From Marinobacter mobilis (lineage in GTDB: Bacteria > Pseudomonadota > Gammaproteobacteria > Pseudomonadales > Oleiphilaceae), in assembly GCF_900106945.1 (NCBI RefSeq), contig NZ_FNNE01000008.1:177729-241728 (forward strand): a DNA stretch of 64,000 nt, in the 5' to 3' direction. Below are positions 48,417-58,290 of this stretch, piece after piece. Below the pieces are notes generated by a model, which saw only the letters and a program-made list of their open reading frames with translations, did not search any database and was not told the origin of the DNA. A program made the position numbers and the translations under genes. How positions within the stretch are numbered: position 1 is the first letter of the stretch; the number at the start of each line of letters is the position of its first letter.

Positions 48417-51400
48417 AGGATCGATACGTGCGCCATCTACGCAACCTGATGTTCGTGTTTGGGCTGATGCTTCCGGTCGCCGGATTCAGTGCCTCTACCG
48501 GCGGGTTGTCACAGACGCCGTTGTTCATCAGCCCGGGCACTCAGCATAACCTTGTTTTCTTGATGGACGATTCCAGCCAGATGGATCTCGAAGTGCTGGT
48601 TGACGGTGCCGATTACGGAAAAGTTGATGGCGAGACCCTGACCTCGTGGTTCGGTTATCTGCTGAGGGACTCGGGTATCGACGTCCTAAACTGGTCGGAG
48701 CAGCTGATTGGTTCGGCCAATTACGGTTATCTGTTTGAAACCTATCTGGCACCGGAATCCAATGGGGTCCGGGTATACAACGGCCAACGCCTCAATGAGC
48801 AGTATATGGCGGTGCCCCCGATCAACGCCTTTGGCTTTATGCGTTCAAGTGCCTACAACCGTCAGTACTATGACCCTGCTGTTGAATACCATCCCTGGCC
48901 GGGGCTGAATTACAGCGATGCCGGGTTCGGCAACCCGCAGATGGACCCGAACTACCCGCTGACCTTTGAAGACGCCTCGTCGGTCTTGAATTCAGACTTG
49001 CTGAGTAGCTGGCAACTGGATTTTCTGACTGGTCTGATCGACATTCGCGACGCCTGGAAGCAAGTCAAATGCGACTTTTATGAGAGCCCGCTGAACCTCT
49101 TGCTTGAGGTGCCGGAGTATTGTCAGGACCTATATCCACCATTGGCGCAACTGCATATCCTGCCGTTTGCTTTCTCCGGAGGTCTGCGAGATCAGCTTAA
49201 AATTGGGGGAGAGGCCTCGGAAGCCAGTCAGCTTATTTTTGACAATTTTATCGATGGCAGCCTCAGCTTCGAGGACTATCAGAATCTGCAGGAGCCCTGT
49301 CTGTATGCCCAGACCGAGGCTAATGTCGAAGACTTTTTTGAAGACGGCCTTCAGGACGTGTTTTACCAGTGCCTGCCATACGTTCCAGCCACCTATTTTG
49401 TGCCTGTGGCGGAAGGGTCTTATCGGCTTTGGGGGGATGTGGCGGGACTGTTTGTCAGTGGCAACTGCGCGGCCCCCAATCCAGCCCACTATGGCGAGCT
49501 GGTCCAGAAATGGTCGATAGAGAACAACCTTGTCTTCACACACGCCGATGGCAGTTCATTTGACGGGGTTTTGGCCCCAGACGGCCAGTGCCTGGAAAAA
49601 GTCACGGTTAACAATGTCGATGGGACCTATAACCCCGGAACGTCCTATGAGCGGGGTTTTGTGGCCGAGCTGCAGAACTTTTCCAATTGGTTCCAGTACC
49701 ACCGTCGTCGTCACCATTCCGCCCGTTACGGCCTGGGTGAATCGATGCAGACGGTGGTGGGGGTTAATGCAGATCTGCTGACCGTCAACGATCAGTCAAC
49801 CCCGGTCAGCATGCTGGACATGAGTGACAAGTCTGTGGGCGGTGACTTTGAGGCCATGATGACAAAGGTCTATCACTCCTACGATGATGTGCCGTCCAGC
49901 AATGCCAACCCGCTCCGGCAGGCCCTGGGTTATGTGGGCACCCAATACCAGCGCAGCGACAACAATGCGCCCATCCAGTACGAATGCCAGCGCAATTATG
50001 CGCTGATGTACACCGGGGGTTACGTCACGGACTACGACGTTAGCACCGACACGCTGGCGGAATTGGCGGCCAGCTATTTCAACACGAACCTCCGCTCTGA
50101 CCTGGCGGCCGGGAAGGTCCGGGTGCCTGGACAATGTTTGGATGCCAGTCCTGATCCCCGGCTGGACTGCAATACGAACCTGCATATGAACACCTACGGC
50201 GTGGTGCTGGGGGCTCAGGGTACGCTGTTTGGCCAGACCATTGACGGTGTGACCTACACGACCGTTGCCGATGCCTATGAAAATCAGCCTGACTGGCCGG
50301 ATGCCAATGACACCTCCAGTTCGGACATTCTCCTGCGGCAGATCGACGATGTGTATGAGGCCGCCTACCAAGGCAAGGGCGAGATCTATAATGTTCGGCT
50401 GCCGACGGATATTGCTGACGGCCTGAACCGGGCCCTTGAGGACCTTGGCAATCAGTCCGGTGCGGCCGCCGCGGTGACCTTCAGCACCGCCATGGTGGAA
50501 TCAGGCTCTCTGATCTTCAGTGCGGCGTTCAACAGCCAGCGCTGGAGCGGCCAGTTTTCGGCCCGGAGCCTGAACAGTGCCAGTGGCAAGCTGATCCGGG
50601 GCGATACGGGATCCTACATTGGTAACACCGTCTGGGATGCGGCTGAGAAGCTCGATAACCGCAACCTGGCCACCAATGACCGAGAAATCCTGACCTTCAA
50701 TCCGTCAACCGGAGAGGGTGTGCCTTTCCGTTGGGGCAGTCTGGTTGAATCCCAGCGCAAGGACCTGCTGGTAGGTACCGACGGTATGACTACCGCACAA
50801 GCCGAACTCATCGCCCGGGAACGACTGGCCTGGCTGCGCGGTGACCGCTCCGATGAGGAGCCCTTAGGGGACCTCCGCACCCGCGACAGCCGACTGGGGG
50901 ATCTGGTCCACAGCGCCCCGGTGTTCGTCGGTCGGCCATCCTTGAGCTGGCCCGATCTCTTCCCCTATGGGGTTGAAGGTGCCCGCTATTCGGACTTCCG
51001 CAACTCAAACGATATGTCCGCTCGCACGCCTGTGGTCTACGTAGGGGCGAATGACGGCACGCTCCACGCCTTCGAAGCCACCCGTGAGGCGACCGGCGGG
51101 CGCGAGCTGTTTGCCTTTATACCGAACCTGGCCTTCAGCGATGATGCTGCGGCCGGACTGAACTATCTGACGGATCCCGCATACCTTCATCGCTATTATG
51201 TCGACCTGACACCCACCATTGCTGACGTGTATGTCGATGTGGGCCGCGGCGACAGCTGGCGCACCTTGCTGATCGGGGGGATGAGGGCTGGCGGTCGCGG
51301 ACTGTTTGCGCTGGATGTCACCAATCCTGATGCGATTAACGAATCGTCAGCGTCGGACGTGGCGTTGTGGGAATTTTTAAGTGACGACCTGGGCTATGTC

Positions 51401-52483
51401 ATCGAGCCGGTTAACGTGATGATGACGGACCTGGGGGCGGGTTATGAATGGGTAGCGGTGTTCGGTAATGGTCTGGATGCCCCCAGTGGCCGTAGCGGGC
51501 TGTTTATGCTGCGGCTTGAAGGGGGGCTTGATGGCGTCTGGAGCGAGAATACGGACTATTGGTTCTTCGAGGTCGATGCCGGTCCATCCGGTGGCATGAA
51601 CGCCGACGTGCGCCTTCTTGATCTGGATTCCGACAACCTGGTGGACCGGATTTACACCAGTGATCTTGAGGGGCGTATCTGGGCGTTTGCCTACGACCAA
51701 GACAACGATGCCTGGCTCAACGCCCACACCATTAAGGTCGCTGGTCAGGATGTGGCGGTTCCCCTGTTTACTGCCGCAGCCGGGCAAAAGATTAGTTCTG
51801 CGCCCATGGTGGTCCGCAATCCGCAGGTCTCGCGAACGATTCACAATGTCCCGAACCTGCTGGTGCTGTTTGGTACCGGCCAGTACCTCAACCAGAATGA
51901 TGTGAGCGGAAGTCAGGTGACCGAGTCGTTCTACGGTATCTGGGATTCGGGTGCGGGAGAGATTACCCGCTCAAGCCTGTTCAACCGGGACATTACGGAG
52001 ACCGATACTGCGGATGGCCGGGTTCGCAATCTGACCAGCGGTGACATTACCTGGGGAGACAGGAATGGTGAACAACAGGGGTGGTACATCGACTTTGATA
52101 CCATCTCCGGTGAGCGAGTGGTCATGGTGCCTCAGGTGCGTGGCAATACCATTCTGTTCAACACCACTATCCCGCCCACGAATGAATGCTCGTCCAACGG
52201 GGGCAGTTTCCGTATGTTTGTGGATCTGGATGGTTCCGATCCGGATGAGCAGGTCTTTGATACCAATGGCGACGGTCTGGTGAATTCCCAGGATATTCTT
52301 GCCTCGGGCTTCTTCTTTAGCGAGGGCGTGCTTTCGATGTCGCGGGTATTGGGGAATGTCATGTTCGACAATACTGCCGGGGGCGTCGGCGACCTTGAGG
52401 ACTTCACCAACGAAAATGTGGTGAAGTTCGGGGATCAGACCAAGAGCGGGCGACTGAGCTGGCACGAAGTGATTGGCCGCTAG
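48413..52483 (+). CDS. pilY1: PilY1-type tip adhesin, cluster B
   Basis: The 1356-residue protein has a signal peptide (hydrophobic segment 10-27, cut near FSA|S). The C-terminal propeller contains RLGDLVHSAPVFVGRP, VVYVGANDGTLHAFEA and DLDSDNLVDRIYTSDLEGRIWAF, the PilC/PilY1 domain. R809-G810-D811 is a true RGD triplet, absent from cluster A. An EF-hand-like DTNGDGLVNSQD sits near the C-terminus. It is the last gene of cluster B; no pilE follows it. The two PilY1 proteins are alignable mainly in the propeller. Confidence 0.92.
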   Translation: MKDRYVRHLRNLMFVFGLMLPVAGFSASTGGLSQTPLFISPGTQHNLVFLMDDSSQMDLEVLVDGADYGKVDGETLTSWFGYLLRDSGIDVLNWSEQLIGSANYGYLFETYLAPESNGVRVYNGQRLNEQYMAVPPINAFGFMRSSAYNRQYYDPAVEYHPWPGLNYSDAGFGNPQMDPNYPLTFEDASSVLNSDLLSSWQLDFLTGLIDIRDAWKQVKCDFYESPLNLLLEVPEYCQDLYPPLAQLHILPFAFSGGLRDQLKIGGEASEASQLIFDNFIDGSLSFEDYQNLQEPCLYAQTEANVEDFFEDGLQDVFYQCLPYVPATYFVPVAEGSYRLWGDVAGLFVSGNCAAPNPAHYGELVQKWSIENNLVFTHADGSSFDGVLAPDGQCLEKVTVNNVDGTYNPGTSYERGFVAELQNFSNWFQYHRRRHHSARYGLGESMQTVVGVNADLLTVNDQSTPVSMLDMSDKSVGGDFEAMMTKVYHSYDDVPSSNANPLRQALGYVGTQYQRSDNNAPIQYECQRNYALMYTGGYVTDYDVSTDTLAELAASYFNTNLRSDLAAGKVRVPGQCLDASPDPRLDCNTNLHMNTYGVVLGAQGTLFGQTIDGVTYTTVADAYENQPDWPDANDTSSSDILLRQIDDVYEAAYQGKGEIYNVRLPTDIADGLNRALEDLGNQSGAAAAVTFSTAMVESGSLIFSAAFNSQRWSGQFSARSLNSASGKLIRGDTGSYIGNTVWDAAEKLDNRNLATNDREILTFNPSTGEGVPFRWGSLVESQRKDLLVGTDGMTTAQAELIARERLAWLRGDRSDEEPLGDLRTRDSRLGDLVHSAPVFVGRPSLSWPDLFPYGVEGARYSDFRNSNDMSARTPVVYVGANDGTLHAFEATREATGGRELFAFIPNLAFSDDAAAGLNYLTDPAYLHRYYVDLTPTIADVYVDVGRGDSWRTLLIGGMRAGGRGLFALDVTNPDAINESSASDVALWEFLSDDLGYVIEPVNVMMTDLGAGYEWVAVFGNGLDAPSGRSGLFMLRLEGGLDGVWSENTDYWFFEVDAGPSGGMNADVRLLDLDSDNLVDRIYTSDLEGRIWAFAYDQDNDAWLNAHTIKVAGQDVAVPLFTAAAGQKISSAPMVVRNPQVSRTIHNVPNLLVLFGTGQYLNQNDVSGSQVTESFYGIWDSGAGEITRSSLFNRDITETDTADGRVRNLTSGDITWGDRNGEQQGWYIDFDTISGERVVMVPQVRGNTILFNTTIPPTNECSSNGGSFRMFVDLDGSDPDEQVFDTNGDGLVNSQDILASGFFFSEGVLSMSRVLGNVMFDNTAGGVGDLEDFTNENVVKFGDQTKSGRLSWHEVIGR

Positions 52484-52493
52484 TTGCCCGGCA

Positions 52494-52513
52494 GGCGGCC
52501 CAGAAGGGCCGTC
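52494..52513. terminator. hairpin between pilY1 B and pilR
   Basis: GGCGGCCC (52494-52501) pairs with GGGCCGTC (52506-52513) with one G-T pair and an AGAA loop. It lies between convergent genes; no T run. Confidence 0.45.
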
Positions 52514-52527
52514 CGCCGATAGCCAGG

Positions 52528-53925
52528 TTATTCCATTCCCAACTTCTTCAGCTTGTACCGCAATGCCCTGAAACTGATCCCCAGCCGCTTGGCGGCTGCG
52601 GTCTTGTTCCAGCGTGTCGCTTCGAGTGCTTTGCTGATCGCCTGCTTTTCGATAGATTCCAGATAGCCTTCAAGATCCATGTCGCCCTCTGGAATATCTG
52701 GCAGGCTGGTTGTGTTATCCGGGTTCAATGAGGGGGCGGTGAGAGCCGTCTGGTGACCGTTGCCCAGTTGCAGGTCATCGCCGGAAATGACGTCGTTGTC
52801 GCACAGGGTGTAGGCGCGTTCGAGAATGTTTTCAAGCTCACGGACGTTGCCGGGAAAATCGTAGCCTTTGAGTCGGTCAATGGCGTCCGCAGTCAGCGTT
52901 GCAGGGTCGCATTCATACTCCCGGGCAACACGCTGCAGGATATGATTGGCCAGCAGTTCGACGTCATCCTTGCGTTGACGCAGCGGTGGGACTGACAGTT
53001 CAATCACATTGATGCGATAGAACAGGTCCTGGCGAAACGCGCCTTCGGCCACCAGTTCAGGCAGATTCTTGTGGGTGGCGCTCAGTACACGGATATCGAC
53101 AGGGATTTCCTGACTGTCTCCGACCGGGCGAACCGCCTTCTCCTGAATGGCCCGTAACAGCTTGACCTGCATGGCCAGTGGCAGATCGGCGACTTCATCC
53201 AGAAACAGGGTGCCGCCATTGGCCGAGCGGAACAGGCCATCCTTGTTGTCGACAGCGCCGGTAAAACTGCCTTTCTTGTGCCCGAAGAACTCGCTTTCCA
53301 TCAGCTCCGAGGGGATGGCGCCACAGTTCACCGCGACGAAAGGCCCTTCGCTGCGAGGCCCCTGCAGATGAATCGTTCTTGCCACCAGCTCCTTTCCGCT
53401 GCCGGATTCGCCACTGATAAATACCGGGGCCTGGCTGCGGGCCAGTTTGCGCACCTGATTGCGAAGGCGTTTGATCTCGCTGGAGTTGCCCAGCAGCAGG
53501 CCTGGGTCGTCGCCTGGCGTGTCTTCTGATTCCGCTGCCGGGGACAATTTCAGGGCACTGTTGACCAGTTCCCGTAAACGGGAGAGCTCCACCGGTTTGG
53601 AAACAAAATCGAAGGCGCCAGCCTTAAGGGACTGGATCGCTGCGTCCATGCTTCCGTAGGCGGTAATGACCGCGACGGGTGTATTGGGGCTGTGCGTCTG
53701 AATCCATTTCACAAGCTCTATGCCGTCGCCATCGGGCAGATTCATGTCGGTCAGGCACAACTGTGGCGCCGTTTCCTGCAGCAACTTCTTGGCAGTGCTG
53801 ACATCCGGGGCGGTCTGGGTCTGGATGCCCATTCGGCTCAAGGTGATCTCGAGCAGTTCGCGGATATCCGGTTCATCATCCACGATCAGCGCGCTGGGTA
53901 TGGTCATCGGGGCTTGCGGGTCCAT
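52528..53925 (-). CDS. pilR: sigma54-dependent response regulator PilR
   Basis: PilR activates pilin transcription from sigma54 promoters when phosphorylated by PilS. The 465-residue protein has a receiver domain with phospho-acceptor D60 (LTDMNLPDGDG), an AAA+ domain with Walker A GESGSGKE and the sigma54 loop as GSFTGA, and a Fis-type HTH at the end (AAKRLGISFRALRYKLKKL). It lies 22 bp after pilS and is convergent with cluster B. ATG at 53907 is an alternative start. No sigma54 promoter was recognised in front of the minor-pilin operons, so its main target (pilA) is probably elsewhere. Confidence 0.95.
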   Translation of the reverse strand: MDPQAPMTIPSALIVDDEPDIRELLEITLSRMGIQTQTAPDVSTAKKLLQETAPQLCLTDMNLPDGDGIELVKWIQTHSPNTPVAVITAYGSMDAAIQSLKAGAFDFVSKPVELSRLRELVNSALKLSPAAESEDTPGDDPGLLLGNSSEIKRLRNQVRKLARSQAPVFISGESGSGKELVARTIHLQGPRSEGPFVAVNCGAIPSELMESEFFGHKKGSFTGAVDNKDGLFRSANGGTLFLDEVADLPLAMQVKLLRAIQEKAVRPVGDSQEIPVDIRVLSATHKNLPELVAEGAFRQDLFYRINVIELSVPPLRQRKDDVELLANHILQRVAREYECDPATLTADAIDRLKGYDFPGNVRELENILERAYTLCDNDVISGDDLQLGNGHQTALTAPSLNPDNTTSLPDIPEGDMDLEGYLESIEKQAISKALEATRWNKTAAAKRLGISFRALRYKLKKLGME

Positions 53926-53947
53926 GGTATTAAAGTGGATGTTGTTA

Positions 53948-55603
53948 TCAGATCAGTCGCCCGGGATGTGCAAAGGTAATACGGAAGCAGCACCCTGGCT
54001 GATCGTCGTTAAGCAATGACAGGTGGGCCTGATTAGCCTCGCACAGTTCCCTGGCGAGATAAAGGCCCAGTCCGGTACCGCGTTTATCAGTTGTGAAGAA
54101 CGGCTCAAAAACCGAACTGCGGTCTTCTCTGGAGATGCCGGGACCCTGGTCGCGAACATCGATAAAGGCCCGTTCGCCGTCGCTGGTCACCCCCCCATGA
54201 ATATGCAGCGTTGCGGCTCCGCTATGGTTCAGGCTATAGCGCAGGCCATTGTCACAAAGGTTAACCAGCACCTGATCGATCTGGCTCGGGTCAAAGCGCG
54301 CCTGGGGTACGTTGTCATCAATGTCCAGGGAAATGACCGGCTGTGGATCGGCATCGTTGCGCGCGGTTTGCTGATAGTCGGCGACAAATTCCGGAAGCCA
54401 GGATTTGACCTCAATCAGTTCGCTGCGGGCTTCGCGGCGGCGGGAAAGGTCCAGTACGTTCTCGATGATGCCGTTTGCCCGGCGGGAATGTCGGCGAATG
54501 ATGTCCAGCATCTTGAGGTCGCCGCTGTCGAGGTGGTCCGATTCTTCCATCAGCTGCGCGGCGTGGCTGATGGCGCCCAAGGGGTTGCGGATTTCATGGG
54601 CAATGCCGGCAGTCAGGCGGCCAAGGGCGGCCAGCTTCATCTGCTGGGCTTGTTGGGTGACTTTGCTGATGTCTTCGACAAACACCAGAATCAGGTCTCC
54701 GTTGTCCTGATCCAGCTGGGTGAAGTTGGCTTGCACCAACGGCGCGGTGGCACTGGCTTGGAACGGGGTTGCACGATGTTCGCTCTGTTTCAGCCAGTCA
54801 TCCAGTCGCGCGCGGAGCGGGAGTGGAAGTGTTTGCCCTTTGGGCGAGCGCTTGGCCAGTGAGCCGCCGGGGATCCCGAACAGTAATTCTTCTGCGGCGG
54901 CATTGACCAGCCGAATACTGCCAAAGCGGTCGACCACCAGAATGCCGGTACGCATGCGCTGGATAATCTGCTGGTTGATCTGCTCCAGCTGCAGGATACT
55001 TTGTGCCCGCGAGCTGGCCAGGGCTTCGCTGCGGGTCATGCGGCGGGTGATCGACTGCAACACGAAGGCCGCAGCGAAGTAGAGAATGCCCAGGGTACCG
55101 GCCCTTACAATGACGTCGGCTTTGTCGCCCAGTGCCAGTGTGCTCCACGACGCCAGCAGCAGCGAGCCGATGGCAGCCAATGCGGCATAGAGAGTGCCAA
55201 TCCGGCTCGGGGTGAGGATATTGCCGGCGGCAACGGCCACAATCACCAGGTTGGCAAGCCCGCTTTCGATACCCGACGTGCAATACACAAAACCATGCAG
55301 GACGATGATGTCCAGAGTCACCGAAAGCACAATGTGCCGGGGTTGCGGCTTTGCTCCGGCGACCAGCAGCAACGCGATAAACGCATTCAGGGAAAGATAA
55401 ACGACAACCCCGATGCGGAACAGTTCGGGGGCACGGAAGTGGATGCCGAGGTCACCGGGTTCGACGAACAGCAGGCCTATCAGCAACAGGCAGATGGCCA
55501 GGCGGTAGTGATTGTAAATACGGAACAGGCGTGTTGCCTGCTCGCTGGATTGGCTGCCGTGAGTTGGCAGGGATACGGACTGTTTGCTGTTCATGCTCGT
55601 CAT
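53948..55603 (-). CDS. pilS: sensor histidine kinase PilS
   Basis: PilS is an inner-membrane kinase that senses major pilin levels and controls PilR. The 551-residue protein has about six hydrophobic segments in residues 30-185, a PAS-like region (ILVVDRFGSIRLVNAAAEELL), the phospho-acceptor H336 (GIAHEIRNPLG) and an ATPase domain with N, G1 (DQGPGI) and G2 (GTGLGLYL) boxes. It is the first gene of the pilSR pair; ATG at 55594 could also start it. In P. aeruginosa it is next to bamD; here nadE lies between. Confidence 0.95.
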   Translation of the reverse strand: MTSMNSKQSVSLPTHGSQSSEQATRLFRIYNHYRLAICLLLIGLLFVEPGDLGIHFRAPELFRIGVVVYLSLNAFIALLLVAGAKPQPRHIVLSVTLDIIVLHGFVYCTSGIESGLANLVIVAVAAGNILTPSRIGTLYAALAAIGSLLLASWSTLALGDKADVIVRAGTLGILYFAAAFVLQSITRRMTRSEALASSRAQSILQLEQINQQIIQRMRTGILVVDRFGSIRLVNAAAEELLFGIPGGSLAKRSPKGQTLPLPLRARLDDWLKQSEHRATPFQASATAPLVQANFTQLDQDNGDLILVFVEDISKVTQQAQQMKLAALGRLTAGIAHEIRNPLGAISHAAQLMEESDHLDSGDLKMLDIIRRHSRRANGIIENVLDLSRRREARSELIEVKSWLPEFVADYQQTARNDADPQPVISLDIDDNVPQARFDPSQIDQVLVNLCDNGLRYSLNHSGAATLHIHGGVTSDGERAFIDVRDQGPGISREDRSSVFEPFFTTDKRGTGLGLYLARELCEANQAHLSLLNDDQPGCCFRITFAHPGRLI

Positions 55604-55642
55604 CGGTTGTTCAAGGGCAGGAAATCCGCTCCGGCTCGGGTT

Positions 55643-55648
55643 TATAAT
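55643..55648 (+). promoter_or_regulatory. -10 element of nadE promoter
   Basis: A perfect TATAAT lies 36 bp before the nadE ATG in the 80-bp gap shared with divergent pilS. No good -35 hexamer is seen at 16-18 bp, so an activator or extended contacts may be needed. Confidence 0.4.
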
Positions 55649-55683
55649 AGCCTTTTAGCGGCAATGAGTTACAGGAGCATCGA

Positions 55684-57348
55684 ATGTCCCATACGTCTGG
55701 GCAGGTTTCCCCGGATTCTCCGGCCACAAAACTTCGGGTCGTTATGGCGCAAGTTGACTGTCTGGTCGGTGACATACCGGGTAATACCCAGCTGGTCATT
55801 GAATCAGCCAGAACGGCCCATCAGCAGCACCAGGCTGACGTTGTAGTCTTTCCCGAGCTTTGTCTGACCGGGTATCCGCCAGAGGATCTGCTCTTGCGCC
55901 CCAGCCTTGATGTACGCATCGACGAGGCGCTTGAAACCCTGAAGCAGGCTCAGCTGCCCGTCGCTATCGTCTTTGGGGCGCCGGTCCGGGACAAGGGGCT
56001 GTTGTATAACGCAGCGTTGGTTCTCGAGTCTGGTGAGATTAGCCAGACCTATTACAAGCAGTTCCGCCCGAACTATCAGGTATTCGATGAAAAACGCTAT
56101 TTCGCCCCCGGGCGGGATACCTGCGTCTTTACCCTGTGCGGTGTGCCGGTGGGGATCAGCGTCTGTGAAGACATCTGGAATGATGGGCCGGTGGAGCGGG
56201 CTGCCGAGGCTGGTGCCAAGCTGATCATAAACCTCAACGCGTCGCCGTTTGATACTGACAAGCAGGAGAGTCGAAAGGCGCTGCTGGCACGCAAGTCGTC
56301 CCAGAACCAAGTGGCTATTGTCTACGCCAATCTCGTGGGTGGCCAGGATGAACTGGTGTTTGATGGTGGCTCCATGGTCTATGACCACTCAGGAGTGCTG
56401 GCGGCTGAAGCGCCCCAGTTTGAGGAGGGCTTGTTCTGTGTCGACTTTATTTATGATCATCATTGCCAGCCAGTCTCTCAGCCGCCCAGGTCTCCGCTTT
56501 CCCTCGAAGAGAGTGTCTATCGTGCACTGGTTCTGGGGGTGCGGGATTACACGAACAAGAACGGTTTCAAGTCCGTTGTCCTCGGCCTTTCCGGAGGTAT
56601 AGATTCGGCAGTCACACTGGCGGTGGCGGTCGACGCGCTCGGCGCAGACCGTGTAAGGGCGGTCATGATGCCGTTCCGTTACACCTCCAGCATGAGCCTG
56701 GAAGATGCCGAGGCGGAGGCCCGGGCCTTGGGCGTACAGTACGACGTCTTTTCCATCGAATCCATGTACGACAGCTTCATGGCAACCCTGGCCGGGCCGT
56801 TCGCCGGCACTCGCCCGGACACCACCGAGGAAAACCTGCAGGCCCGTTTGCGGGGGGTGCTGCTGATGTCGCTGTCCAACAAGTTTGGCGCTCTGGTGCT
56901 GACAACGGGCAACAAGAGCGAGATGGCCGTGGGCTATTCGACGCTCTATGGTGATATGGCTGGTGGATTCGATGTACTCAAAGATGTGCCCAAGACTCTG
57001 GTCTTCCGGTTGGCACGTTATCGCAACACGGTCTCGGAGGTGATCCCGGTTCGGGTGATCACGCGGCCGCCTTCAGCGGAGCTTGCGCCGGACCAGAAGG
57101 ACGAGGACAGCCTCCCGGATTACGACACGCTGGATCAGATTCTCAATCTCTATGTCGAACGGGATTTCAGTGCTGATGCCATCGTTGCCGAAGGCTTTGA
57201 GCGGGCGGATGTGGAGCGCGCAGTCCGACTGGTGGATATTAATGAATACAAGCGGCGTCAAGCGCCGATAGGGGTCCGTATTACCGAGCGCGGATTTGGC
57301 AAGGACCGGCGTTATCCGATCACCAACAAATGGAAGATTGGCAAATAA
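55684..57348 (+). CDS. nadE: glutamine-dependent NAD+ synthetase
   Basis: NadE amidates deamido-NAD to NAD using glutamine. The 554-residue protein carries an N-terminal nitrilase-like glutaminase with triad E58, K125 and C161 (SVCEDIWNDG) and a C-terminal synthetase with the P-loop LGLSGGIDSAV near residue 300. AGGAG lies 6 bases before the ATG. It is placed between pilS and bamD, a position not seen in P. aeruginosa, so it is an insertion relative to that order. Confidence 0.97.
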   Translation: MSHTSGQVSPDSPATKLRVVMAQVDCLVGDIPGNTQLVIESARTAHQQHQADVVVFPELCLTGYPPEDLLLRPSLDVRIDEALETLKQAQLPVAIVFGAPVRDKGLLYNAALVLESGEISQTYYKQFRPNYQVFDEKRYFAPGRDTCVFTLCGVPVGISVCEDIWNDGPVERAAEAGAKLIINLNASPFDTDKQESRKALLARKSSQNQVAIVYANLVGGQDELVFDGGSMVYDHSGVLAAEAPQFEEGLFCVDFIYDHHCQPVSQPPRSPLSLEESVYRALVLGVRDYTNKNGFKSVVLGLSGGIDSAVTLAVAVDALGADRVRAVMMPFRYTSSMSLEDAEAEARALGVQYDVFSIESMYDSFMATLAGPFAGTRPDTTEENLQARLRGVLLMSLSNKFGALVLTTGNKSEMAVGYSTLYGDMAGGFDVLKDVPKTLVFRLARYRNTVSEVIPVRVITRPPSAELAPDQKDEDSLPDYDTLDQILNLYVERDFSADAIVAEGFERADVERAVRLVDINEYKRRQAPIGVRITERGFGKDRRYPITNKWKIGK

Positions 57349-57359
57349 CCGTTGAGTCA

Positions 57360-57379
57360 GGCTCCCCGGGGGGGGAGCC
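57360..57379. terminator. hairpin between convergent nadE and bamD
   Basis: GGCTCCCC (57360-57367) pairs with GGGGAGCC (57372-57379), loop GGGG. Stable 8-bp stem but no T run. Confidence 0.45.
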
Positions 57380-57386
57380 CTGGACG

Positions 57387-58220
57387 TTATTCGTTACCAA
57401 ACAGGCCGAACGTGACCACATTCAGCAGTGAGCGGTTTTGCCGCTTCAGGATGTGTGGCTGGTACGCCATGTTGGCATCGAATGCCTCGCTGTCAGGGAA
57501 GTTGATCGCGAGCAGCTGAACGGTATCCTTGGCCGCATCATCCATGCCCAGGAAGCGGTAGGTCTCAGTCATGATGATAAGCGCTTCCTCTGCAGCCGGC
57601 GTCGTGGAGTAGTTCTCGAAAACGTAGCGGGCCCGGTTGTTGGCAGCGAGATAGGCCTCGCGTTTAATGTAGTAACGAGCCGCTTCCAGTTCCAGATTGG
57701 CCATGCGATTGCGGATGGCGATCATCCGCTGGCGGGCATCGGCGGCATATTCGCTGTCCGGATAGCGGTTCACCAGAGTCGAGAAGTCCCGGAAGGCCTG
57801 ACGCTGCTCGCCCGGATCGCGGGCATCGTTGTCGATGGGAAAGAAGCGGGCAGCCAGGCCGATATCAAGGTTATAGGACGCCACTCCCCGCACATACAGT
57901 GCGTAGTCGGAGTGCTCGCTTTGAGGATTTAGCCTCAAAAAGCGGTCGGCGGCAGCTCGTGCACCTTCCAGGTCGAGATTCTGGTAGCGGGCATAGATCA
58001 GATCAAGCTGGGCCTGTTCCGCATAGCGACCAAAGGGATAGTAGGTCTCGAGGAAATCGAGATTCCGCTCGGCTTCGGTGAAATTGCCAGAGTTCATGGC
58101 GTCCCGGGCCAGCTGGTAATAGGACTCTTCCGGCAACACTTCCTCCTGCCGGTTGGAAGCGCAGGCGCTGATCAGCAGAACCATGGTGGCCACCAGAAAG
58201 ACGCGAAAAACTGATCTCAT
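57387..58220 (-). CDS. bamD: outer membrane assembly lipoprotein BamD
   Basis: BamD is the essential lipoprotein partner of BamA in outer-membrane protein insertion. The 277-residue protein starts MRSVFRVFLV with lipobox LISAC at C20, then five TPR-like repeats (SYYQLARDAMNSGNFTEAERNLDFLETYYPFG and following). The open frame extends 39 codons upstream, but only ATG 58220 gives a lipoprotein signal peptide. It is divergent from rluD, the classical arrangement. Confidence 0.96.
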   Translation of the reverse strand: MRSVFRVFLVATMVLLISACASNRQEEVLPEESYYQLARDAMNSGNFTEAERNLDFLETYYPFGRYAEQAQLDLIYARYQNLDLEGARAAADRFLRLNPQSEHSDYALYVRGVASYNLDIGLAARFFPIDNDARDPGEQRQAFRDFSTLVNRYPDSEYAADARQRMIAIRNRMANLELEAARYYIKREAYLAANNRARYVFENYSTTPAAEEALIIMTETYRFLGMDDAAKDTVQLLAINFPDSEAFDANMAYQPHILKRQNRSLLNVVTFGLFGNE

Positions 58221-58290
58221 GCCGGAATCCCGTATAATGATTGGATGATGATTGGCTGGCCATTGTAACGGGGAAGCTGACGCTTGTTTA

